Below, piece after piece: positions 42,218-49,002 of a stretch of DNA of 49,002 nucleotides. Position numbers and translations under genes: made by a program. The stretch covers positions 1-49,002 of the forward strand of contig JAIFMP010000040.1 in assembly GCA_020048405.1 (NCBI GenBank), in the 5' to 3' direction. The number at the start of each line of letters is the position of its first letter. Position 1 is the stretch's first letter. This DNA is from Hydrogenophaga sp. (lineage in GTDB: Bacteria > Pseudomonadota > Gammaproteobacteria > Burkholderiales > Burkholderiaceae_C). The notes under the pieces are model-generated. The model had not been told where the DNA came from and did not search any database. It worked only from the letters and a program-made list of their open reading frames with translations.

Positions 42218-44305
42218 GTGAGTTCACACACGCCTGCCTCACTGACATTGCTGGCCGTTGACGACGACCCCACCACCCGCAAGCTGGTGCAGGCCGTGCT
42301 GGGCAAACAGGGCTACCGTGTTCTGGTCGCTGAAAACGGCGCGCTGGGCGTGGAGGCCTTCACCCAGCACCGCCCGGATCTGGTGCTGATGGACGTGCAA
42401 ATGCCTGGCGTCGACGGATTTGAAGCCTGCGCGCAGATACGGCGGGTGGACCACGATGTCACGCCCATCATCATGCTCACCGGCAGCGAAGACCTGGAGT
42501 CCATAGAGCGGGCTTTCACCGCCGGGGCCACCGATTTCATCACCAAACCCATCAACTTTCCGCTGCTCGCACAGCGCGTTCGCTATGCCTTGCGCAGCAG
42601 CGAACTCAACCGCGAGGTGCGTGGCACCCGCCAGCGCCAGGCATCGGCGCGCCGCATCGCAGGTTTGGGCTTCTGGGAATGGACCGTTGATTCCGACAAG
42701 CTCGAATGGTCAGAAGACGGATCCACCTTGCTGGGGCTGGAAAACGACGTGCCCGACACACTGGGTGCCCTGTTGCAACTCGTGCACCCGGGCGACCGCC
42801 TGCGTGTTCGCCAGTCGTTCGCAGCCCTCGGCTTTGCGGCTGGCAAGATGGACATTGAGTTCCGGCTGCCCGAAAAGGCCACGTCGGCCGAACGCATCAT
42901 CACCATGACCGGTGAGCGTGCCGACGAGACCGAGGTGGGGCAACCCGTGCGCGTGTTTGGTGCCTTCCAGAACGTGACAGATTCACGCCGCACACAGGCG
43001 CTGGTCGACTACCTGGCCTTGCACGATGAACTCACCGGCCTGGCCAACCGGCGCATGTTTGTGCGCCAAGTGCGCGAGGTGCTGACCAGCCTCGACCTGG
43101 GCAACGACGTCGTCATGGTTTGCTGGATAGATCTGGCGCGCTTCCACCGCGTGAATGACGCTCTGGGCGAGGCCGCGGGCGATGCCCTTCTGGTTCAGGT
43201 GGCACAACGCATCAAATCGATGTCCACTGGCTACGTTGGCTTGGCACGTGTGGGTGGCGATGAGTTTGCGCTGGCCTTGCGCGGTGCCGATGAGCAGGAC
43301 GCAGAAGACAAGCTGGAGCGCATCCTCCTCGCGCTGGACAACCCCTTTTCCATTTACGGGCAGGAAATTTTTGTCTCGGTGTGCGCCGGGCTCGCCCTGG
43401 GCCCACAACACGGGCACGAAGCCGAACAACTGCTGACCCTCGCCAAAGACGCGCAACAGCACGCCCGTGCCTCTGGCTTCAAGACCGCCAAAACCGGGGG
43501 CAACCTTGAGGTCAACCGCTCATTCGGATCGCTCGACGTGGAGCTGGACCTCCGGCGTGCCTTGCAAAGCGGCCAGTTTGAACTGCACTACCAGCCGCAA
43601 CTGGCCTTGCGCACCGGCTCCATCGTCGGGGTGGAATCTCTGCTGCGCTGGAACCATCCCACGCGAGGCATGGTGTCTCCCGCACAGTTCATTCCACTGC
43701 TGGAAGACATGGGGCTTATCCATGAAGTAGGGGCGTGGGTTCTGAACGAAGCCTGCCGACAGGCCAAAGTCTGGGCAGATGCGGGCACCCCCTTGCGGGT
43801 GGCAGTCAACCTCTCGCCGCGACAATTTCTGGGCAGCGATCTGCACGACCTCATTCTGGATGCGGTCAACCGTGCGCAGGTAGAGCCGCACCTGATCGAG
43901 CTGGAAATCACCGAGAGCCTGGCGATGCAAAACCCGGATCGGGCCATCGAACTCCTGACCAGCCTGCGCAAGCTGGGGTTCAAAGTGGCCATTGACGATT
44001 TCGGTATTGGCCACTCATCTCTGGAATACCTGCTGCAGTTTCCCATCGACACCATCAAGATCGACCGTGCCTTTGTGAAACGTGTGACCGAAGCCGAGGC
44101 CGATCGCGCCATCATCCGTGCCATCACCGCCATCGCCCAGTCCCTACAACTCACCACCATTGCCGAAGGGGTTGAAACCCAGCGCCAGTGCGACTTCATG
44201 GAAGCCCTGGGGGCAACGGAGATCCAGGGTTACTTCATCAGCAAGCCGATTCCGTCTGCAGACATCGAGGCGAAACTCCGGCAGTTCAGCGCAGGGAAAG
44301 CCTGA
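42218..44305 (+). CDS. REC-PAS-GGDEF-EAL cyclic-di-GMP response regulator
   Basis: 695 residues from a GTG at 42218; the open frame reaches 42113 but would add an unlikely N-terminus. A receiver domain (LLAVDDDPTTRKLV, phospho-Asp in LVLMDVQMPG, Lys in FITKPINF) is followed by a PAS-like domain with GLGFWEWTVDSDKLEWSE, a GGDEF domain with intact ARVGGDEFALAL near 348 but no inhibitory RxxD, and an EAL domain whose signature reads ESL (VGVESLLRWNHP, near 473) with DDFGIGHSSLEYLLQFP. ESL variants can still be active. Its stop lies one base from that of a convergent Hpt gene, suggesting that it is the terminal receiver of a phosphorelay. Confidence 0.88.
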   Translation: MSSHTPASLTLLAVDDDPTTRKLVQAVLGKQGYRVLVAENGALGVEAFTQHRPDLVLMDVQMPGVDGFEACAQIRRVDHDVTPIIMLTGSEDLESIERAFTAGATDFITKPINFPLLAQRVRYALRSSELNREVRGTRQRQASARRIAGLGFWEWTVDSDKLEWSEDGSTLLGLENDVPDTLGALLQLVHPGDRLRVRQSFAALGFAAGKMDIEFRLPEKATSAERIITMTGERADETEVGQPVRVFGAFQNVTDSRRTQALVDYLALHDELTGLANRRMFVRQVREVLTSLDLGNDVVMVCWIDLARFHRVNDALGEAAGDALLVQVAQRIKSMSTGYVGLARVGGDEFALALRGADEQDAEDKLERILLALDNPFSIYGQEIFVSVCAGLALGPQHGHEAEQLLTLAKDAQQHARASGFKTAKTGGNLEVNRSFGSLDVELDLRRALQSGQFELHYQPQLALRTGSIVGVESLLRWNHPTRGMVSPAQFIPLLEDMGLIHEVGAWVLNEACRQAKVWADAGTPLRVAVNLSPRQFLGSDLHDLILDAVNRAQVEPHLIELEITESLAMQNPDRAIELLTSLRKLGFKVAIDDFGIGHSSLEYLLQFPIDTIKIDRAFVKRVTEAEADRAIIRAITAIAQSLQLTTIAEGVETQRQCDFMEALGATEIQGYFISKPIPSADIEAKLRQFSAGKA

Positions 44306-44306
44306 T

Positions 44307-44678
44307 TCAACCCACCGAGATCAGCGCGCCTCGCTCAGGGCTGCGCAATGCAGCTCTGGCTTGTGCAGCGGCTTCGGGCAAACCAACCGACAGCTCGGTA
44401 CATCGGGCCATGTCGCCATCGGCAGCGGCTTTTTCAATGGATGACGCCAGCGCAGCCAGTACACGCGCGCCCATGTTGCCAGCACTGCCCTTGAGCGAGT
44501 GCGCTGCTGCACGCACGGCCAGCTTGTCTGCCCCCAAGGCTTGCTGAATGGCCATGACCTCGCCGTCGAGCCCTTCCAGAAAGCTGTCGGCGATTTCGGC
44601 CAGAGCGTCACCCAGCATGTCTTTGAGATCGTTCAGTGCCGCTGTGTCCAGGGTATCAGCAGGTCCGGGGGTGGTCAT
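44307..44678 (-). CDS. Hpt domain histidine phosphotransfer protein
   Basis: 123 residues from the ATG at 44678; the longer frame to 44753 is unlike the family. A single Hpt four-helix domain is present with the phospho-accepting His60 in AAAHSLKGSAGNMGA. No other domain is seen. It passes phosphate between a hybrid kinase and a receiver; the convergent REC-GGDEF-EAL gene one base away is the obvious partner, while the hybrid kinase is not in the window. It is divergent from pyk. Confidence 0.9.
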   Translation of the reverse strand: MTTPGPADTLDTAALNDLKDMLGDALAEIADSFLEGLDGEVMAIQQALGADKLAVRAAAHSLKGSAGNMGARVLAALASSIEKAAADGDMARCTELSVGLPEAAAQARAALRSPERGALISVG

Positions 44679-44764
44679 GAAAATCCTTGTCGATAAGGGA
44701 GTCTGCAAGAGAGTGCTTCTGTCTTGGTGCCACATTTTGACATTGCAGACCACAGGGGTGCGCC

Positions 44765-44790
44765 GATTCGTAACTCATCAGTAACGAATC
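44765..44790. promoter_or_regulatory. 26-bp dyad upstream of pyk
   Basis: GATTCGTAAC-TCATCA-GTAACGAATC has 10-base arms with one mismatch. It lies about 30 bases before a TATAAC -10 (44819-44824) and between divergent hpt and pyk, so it could serve as an operator for either gene. Confidence 0.45.
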
Positions 44791-44827
44791 AAACCGATAA
44801 TTGAAACGAAGTTACATCTATAACGTC

Positions 44828-44845
44828 GGGTGGAGAGCTCCACCC
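44828..44845 (+). promoter_or_regulatory. Hairpin in the pyk 5' leader
   Basis: GGGTGGAG-AG-CTCCACCC can fold into a tight stem right after the likely transcription start and 22 bases before the ATG; the ribosome site GGAGA (44858-44862) stays free. It may stabilise the mRNA 5' end. Confidence 0.4.
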
Positions 44846-44867
44846 ACAACATCAAACGGAGACACAC

Positions 44868-46208
44868 ATGCCACGCGCCACCAAAATTGTTGCCACCCTG
44901 GGCCCTGCGTCCAACTCGCCCGAAATCCTGGAGGCGATGATCCGCGCCGGTGTGAACGTGGTGCGCCTGAACTTCTCTCATGGCACCGCACAGGACCACA
45001 TCAACCGGGCCAACATGGTGCGTGATGCGGCACAGCGCGCCGGCACCGAAGTGGCCATCATGGCCGACCTGCAAGGCCCGAAAATCCGCGTGGGCAAATT
45101 TGCCGAAGGCAAGGTCATGCTGGAGAACGGCGCGGCCTTTGTGCTGGACGCTGCTCGCACCGAGTTGGGGGATGAACACGGCGTGGGGCTGGACTACAAA
45201 GAGCTGCCCCGAGACGTGAAGCCCGGCGACATGCTGCTGCTCAACGATGGCCTGATCGTGATGAAAGTGGAGGCCGTTGGTGATGGGCGGCGAACTGTCC
45301 AACAACAAAGGCATCAACAAACAGGGTGGCGGCCTGACAGCCCCCGCCCTGACCGGCAAAGACATGGAGGACATCAAAACCGCCATGGCGCTGCGGGCTG
45401 ACTATGTGGCCGTGAGCTTTCCCAAAAACGCCACTGACATGGAACTGGCCCGCCAGTTGTGCAATGTGGCTGCGCCGGACGGACACCGAGCCGGGCTGAT
45501 TGCCAAGATCGAACGCGCCGAGGCCATCCCTGAGCTCGAAAACATCCTGCGCGCCAGCGACGGCATCATGGTGGCGCGCGGCGACTTGGCCGTCGAAGTC
45601 GGTAACGCCGCTGTACCCGCGTTGCAAAAACGCATGATCAAGCTGGCACGTGAGCACGACAAAGTGGCCATCACCGCCACACAGATGATGGAAAGCATGA
45701 TTCTGGCCCCCGTGCCGACCCGCGCGAGACGGCTGCCGGCAAATTCCCGCTGGAAACCGTGAAGGAAATGGCCAACATCTGCCAGATGGCCGAACATGCG
45801 AGCGACCACAATCTGGATGCGTCGTTCGTGGGCAAAACCTTTGGCCGCATCGACCAGTCCATTGCCATGGGTGCGCTGTTCACGGCGTACCACCTCGGCG
45901 CCAAGGCCATTGTGGCGCTGACCGAATCAGGCTCCACCGCGCTGTGGATGAGTCGTCACAACGTGGGCATGCCCATTTACGCCCTGACCGCCACCCAAGC
46001 CAGCCAGCGCAAGATGGCGCTGTACCGCAATGTGCGTCCCCTGCTGATGGACACCAGCAGTGACCGGGACACCGCCCTGAAACAAGCCGAAGCGCGCCTC
46101 AAGGGCAAAGGCGGTCTGGCCAGCGGCGACTTGTACGCCATCACCTGCGGCGAACCCATGGGTGCCCCCGGCGGCACCAACATGCTGAAGATTTGCCGCG
46201 CCGACTGA
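44868..46208 (+). pseudogene. pyk: Pyruvate kinase, broken by two internal deletions as sequenced
   Basis: The glycolytic enzyme that makes pyruvate and ATP from phosphoenolpyruvate. Three frames carry consecutive parts: 44868-45276 (PRATKIVATLGPASNS to [12 protein letters not shown]), about 45280-45722 ([20 protein letters not shown] to [14 protein letters not shown]) and about 45726-46208 ([16 protein letters not shown] to GGTNMLKICRAD). At the first junction roughly 20-25 bases are missing; at the second about 70-75, removing the conserved EVSDVANAVLDGTDAVMLSA region expected in this family. The total is about 95 bases short of the normal 475-480 codons. No stop or substitution other than the junctions is seen, so assembly loss is more likely than decay. 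It precedes fba and purC, as in many Burkholderiales. Confidence 0.9.
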
Positions 46209-46243
46209 CCCTTGCTGTCAAGCGGCTGCAAGGCCTGCGTCAT

Positions 46244-46276
46244 TAAAATCCGACTGGTTACCAACCGGTTACCAAC
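46244..46276 (+). promoter_or_regulatory. fba promoter with 11-bp phased direct repeat
   Basis: TAAAAT (46244-46249) is a possible -10; just after it GGTTACCAAC occurs twice, at 46256-46265 and 46267-46276, with a period of exactly 11 bases. A run of seven T and GGGGGA (ribosome site) follow before the ATG at 46295. The repeat would lie at the transcription start and could be a regulator site. Confidence 0.4.
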
Positions 46277-46294
46277 TTTTTTTGGGGGATTTTC

Positions 46295-47359
46295 ATGGCA
46301 CTTGTTTCCATGCGCGAACTGCTCGACCACGCGGCGGTCAACGGTTACGGCATTCCGGCATTCAACGTCAACAACCTGGAGCAGGTGCAGGCCGTCATGG
46401 CGGCCGCCGACGAGGTGGGTGCACCCGTCATCCTGCAAGCCAGCGCCGGTGCACGCAAGTACGCGGGCGAACATTTCATCAAGTACCTGATCCAGGCCGC
46501 TTGCGAGGCCTACCCCCACATTCCCCTGGTGATGCACCAGGACCATGGCACCAGCCCTGAGATCTGCCAGGGCGCGCTGAACCTGGGTTTTGGCTCGGTG
46601 ATGATGGATGGCTCGCTGATGTCCGACGGCAAAACCCCGGCATCGTTCGAATACAACGTGGATGTCACCCAAAAAGTCGTGGCCATGGCGCACAAAATCG
46701 GCGCGACGGTAGAAGGCGAGCTGGGCTGCCTGGGCAACCTGGAAACCGGTGATGCAGGTGAAGAAGACGGTGTGGGTGCCGTGGGCAAGCTGGACCACAG
46801 CCAAATGCTGACCGACCCCGAAGAAGCCGCCGTGTTCGTCAAGGCCACGCAGCTCGACGCACTGGCCATCGCCATTGGCACCAGCCATGGCGCGTACAAG
46901 TTCAGCCGTAAGCCCACGGGCGACATCTTGGCCATCAGCCGCGTGAAAGAAATCCACGCCCGCATTCCCAACACTCACCTGGTGATGCATGGCAGCTCCA
47001 GCGTGCCGCAAGAGTTGCTGGCCGTCATCAACCAGTACGGCGGCAAGATGAAAGAAACCTATGGCGTGCCGGTGGAAGAGATCCAGGAAGCCATCAAACA
47101 CGGCGTGCGCAAAATCAACATCGACACAGACATCCGCCTGGCCATGACCGGTGCCGTGCGCAAGTTTCTGGCTGAAAACCCCGACAAGTTCGACGCCCGC
47201 GAATGGCTCAAGCCTGCCCGCGAAGCCGCCAAAGCCGTGTGCAAGCAGCGCTACCTGGAGTTCGGTTGCGAGGGCCAGGGCGGCAAAATCAAAGGCGACT
47301 CACTGAGCGTGATGGCCGCCAAATACAGCCAGGGCCTGCTGGCCCAGGTGGTGAACTGA
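46295..47359 (+). CDS. fba: Class II fructose-bisphosphate aldolase
   Basis: 354 residues, the full length of the Calvin-cycle/glycolytic class II A type. It splits fructose-1,6-bisphosphate into two triose phosphates. Zinc and active-site residues are visible: VMHQDHGTS (Asp83, His84), [40 protein letters not shown] and [25 protein letters not shown] upstream is the ribosome site. It lies between pyk and purC; a terminator at 47443-47478 follows. Confidence 0.96.
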   Translation: MALVSMRELLDHAAVNGYGIPAFNVNNLEQVQAVMAAADEVGAPVILQASAGARKYAGEHFIKYLIQAACEAYPHIPLVMHQDHGTSPEICQGALNLGFGSVMMDGSLMSDGKTPASFEYNVDVTQKVVAMAHKIGATVEGELGCLGNLETGDAGEEDGVGAVGKLDHSQMLTDPEEAAVFVKATQLDALAIAIGTSHGAYKFSRKPTGDILAISRVKEIHARIPNTHLVMHGSSSVPQELLAVINQYGGKMKETYGVPVEEIQEAIKHGVRKINIDTDIRLAMTGAVRKFLAENPDKFDAREWLKPAREAAKAVCKQRYLEFGCEGQGGKIKGDSLSVMAAKYSQGLLAQVVN

Positions 47360-47409
47360 AGCCAGTTTTCTCTCGCACATCAACCCACAAAGCAACCAGC
47401 GGACTTGGC

Positions 47410-47478
47410 GATAATCCGTCCGAATGGTTTGCTCAAGTATTGGGCCCGTTGACTGTTCAACGGGCCTTTTTTCTTTTT
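47410..47478 (+). terminator. Intrinsic terminator just upstream of purC, possibly an attenuator
   Basis: GGCCCGTTG (47443-47451), loop ACTGTT and CAACGGGCC (47458-47466) form a perfect 9-bp stem followed by TTTTTTCTTTTT. The T-tract ends about 21 bases before the purC ATG, leaving no room for a promoter after it. A GATAAT -10-like box lies before it at 47410-47415. Either purC is reached by read-through from fba or the hairpin sits in the purC leader. Confidence 0.8.
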
Positions 47479-47499
47479 CCCGCACCCTTACCCCCCGCC

Positions 47500-48385
47500 A
47501 TGACCGCTGCACTGCACACCTCTGCTCTCACCTCCCTGCCCCTGCTGGCGCGCGGCAAGGTGCGCGACAACTACGCTGTGGGCGACGACCGCATCCTCAT
47601 GGTGGCCAGCGACCGCATCAGCGCGTTCGACGTGATCATGGGCGAGCCCATTCCCGGCAAAGGTGAGCTGCTGACCAAAATGGCCTTGTTCTGGTTCGAC
47701 AAGCTGGGGCCCAACGGCCTGAACATCTGCCCCATCCACCTGACCGGTGACGCGCCCGAAAGCGTGGTGACCGCAGCCGAGGTTCCGCAGGTGAGGGGCC
47801 GCTCCATGCTGGTCAAGCGCCTGCGACCCATTCCCGTGGAAGCCGTGGTGCGCGGCTACCTGGCGGGCAGCGGCTGGCAGGAATACCAGGCCAGCCGCAG
47901 CGTGTGCGGTGTGCCCTTGCCCGAAGGCCTGAACAACGCCAGCAAATTGCCTGCACCCATCTACACCCCCGCTGCCAAGGCAGCAGTGGGCGAGCACGAC
48001 GAGAACATCACTTTCGAGCGCACGGTGGAGATGATCGGGCTGGACCTGGCCACCCGCATCCGCGACATCAGCATCCGCCTGTACAGCGCCGCAGCCGAGA
48101 TTGCCCTGACCAAAGGCATCATCATTGCCGACACCAAGTTTGAATTTGGTCTGGACACCGACGGCACCCTCGTGCTGATGGATGAAGTGCTGACGCCCGA
48201 CTCTTCCCGCTATTGGCCCGCCGACAGCTACCGGGAAGGCCGCAACCCGCCCAGCTACGACAAGCAGTTTTTGCGCGACTGGCTGGACACCGCCACCGTG
48301 GGCGGCGTGCGCTGGGACAAAACCGCAAGTGATCGCCAACACCTCGGCCAAATACCAGGAAGCGCTCACGCGCCTGGTGGGCTGA
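47500..48385 (+). CDS. purC: Phosphoribosylaminoimidazole-succinocarboxamide synthase, C-terminus disturbed
   Basis: The eighth step of purine synthesis, joining aspartate to CAIR with ATP. The protein is normal from [19 protein letters not shown] and [19 protein letters not shown] through [20 protein letters not shown] to [12 protein letters not shown]. At about 48325-48329 the frame breaks: the given frame runs on to a stop at 48423, while the next frame reads [18 protein letters not shown] and stops at 48383-48385, the usual ending. Some 25-30 bases (a proline-rich linker) seem lost. I give the natural end. The missing piece is outside the catalytic core, but the deletion is probably an assembly fault. 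It follows fba after 140 bases. Confidence 0.9.
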
Positions 48386-48432
48386 ACGTGCAGCCGGGGT
48401 TCAACCCGGCTTCGCCCCGTTGACTCGCCCGG

Positions 48433-49002
48433 TCAGAACCCGGCGGTGGCTTTGAACAAGGCCACCCGGTTCAGCACCTGCGCGGTTTGCACCTGCAGCA
48501 GGGCCTGCTGGGCTGCAAACAGGCTGCGCTGGGCGTCCAAGACATCGAGCTGACCACTCACACCCTGGCGCAGTCTCAGTTCAGACAGGCGCAGGCGCTC
48601 GCTTTCGGCCGCCACCAGCGCCGTCTGGGCGCGCAGTTGCTCGGCGAGTGACGCGCGGCTGACCAGCGCATCGTTCACCTCTTTGAACGCGGTCTGGATG
48701 GCTTTTTCGCTGGTTGGCACCGCCGTCAAAAATGGGCAACAAGGCCTGCGGGGCCAAGGCCCAGCCCCAGGTACCACCTTTGAACAGGCCCGACAACTCG
48801 CTGCTGGCCGAGCCCAGGCTGGCAGTCAGCGACACACGCGGGAAAAACGCCGCCCGTGCAGCCCCCATGTTGGCGTTGGCCGCCGCCAGTTGCTGCTCGG
48901 CAGCGCGCACGTCGGGCCGCGACAGCAACACACTGGACGGCACGCCCACAGCCACTTCGGCCAAGGCTTTGGCCGGGTGGCCTGCGGGGCGCAGTTCGGC
49001 AT
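48433..49002 (-). pseudogene. NodT-type outer-membrane efflux lipoprotein (partial, frame broken)
   Basis: The C-terminal part of an RND efflux outer-membrane channel of the OprM/NodT family; the 5' end lies beyond the window. The upstream frame reads [20 protein letters not shown] and [20 protein letters not shown] to [11 protein letters not shown]; the downstream frame reads [20 protein letters not shown] to LDVLDAQRSLFAAQQALLQV and the stop at 48433. The junction at 48708-48710 lacks the stretch normally between FDGG..N and YEKAIQTAF, some 50 bases. It converges with purC. The cognate pump genes are not visible. Confidence 0.8.

Noticed and set aside
47424-47666. An 80-codon frame starting before the purC hairpin
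   Set aside because: It overlaps purC in another frame, has no ribosome site and no family likeness; treated as chance.
1-49002. CRISPR arrays, rRNA, tRNA, prophage and transposase genes
   Set aside because: None seen: no regularly spaced repeats, no RNA-gene signatures and no mobile-element proteins.

Overview
The window is a stretch of GC-rich chromosome from a member of the Burkholderiales, most likely the family Comamonadaceae. This rests on familiar local gene orders (dprA-LysM protein facing def-fmt, yajC-secD-secF, pyk-fba-purC), on TACAAT-type -10 boxes, on DUF1631 and fused indolepyruvate oxidoreductase genes, and on a short AT-rich dispersed repeat that I associate with that family. 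No rRNA, tRNA, insertion sequence, prophage or CRISPR array was seen.

Layout. 1-4542 (minus) is a five-gene lipid-modification operon: FAD flavoprotein, DUF1365 protein, cyclopropane-fatty-acid-synthase-type methyltransferase, chalcone-isomerase-like protein and an MFS carrier that runs off the left edge. 4816-8923 (minus) holds a periplasmic glutathione peroxidase, a rhombosortase-type rhomboid protease and glnE. 9005-16713 (plus) is a YhdP/AsmA-like giant protein, a nitrilase-family amidase and a DctS/FixL-like two-component pair, chained by 4-base overlaps. 16759-22711 has a tiny membrane protein overlapping the 5' end of mltA, two divergent cyclic-di-GMP genes and an Lrp-type regulator. 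22823-32239 (plus) has the fused indolepyruvate:ferredoxin oxidoreductase, yajC-secD-secF and a DUF1631 gene. 32270-34693 (minus) is dprA and a LysM protein; opposite them run def, fmt, azlC, azlD, an OmpR/QseC-type regulator pair, eptA and a PAP2-family gene (34861-42022), the last four forming a probable lipid A remodelling module. 42218-46208 has a REC-GGDEF-EAL regulator, a convergent Hpt protein and pyk; fba, purC and a broken NodT-type efflux lipoprotein gene close the window.

The genes are mainly chromosomal housekeeping and envelope functions. The non-routine signals are mostly regulatory: three exactly phased 11-bp repeats upstream of eptA resembling a PmrA box; a perfect palindrome over the start codon of the Lrp-type gene, which may be leaderless; a long hairpin plus a mini-ORF between yajC and secD; and an intrinsic terminator so close to purC that purC transcription must pass through it. 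Copies of an AT-rich short repeat appear to be read in frame inside fmt and the MFS gene.

A caution on sequence quality: at least seven frame breaks (FAD flavoprotein, sensor kinase C-terminus, eptA N-terminus, pyk twice, purC C-terminus, efflux lipoprotein) hit otherwise well-conserved genes, and four of them look like deletions of tens of bases near the right end. These look more like assembly or consensus faults than biology, but this cannot be settled from the sequence alone.
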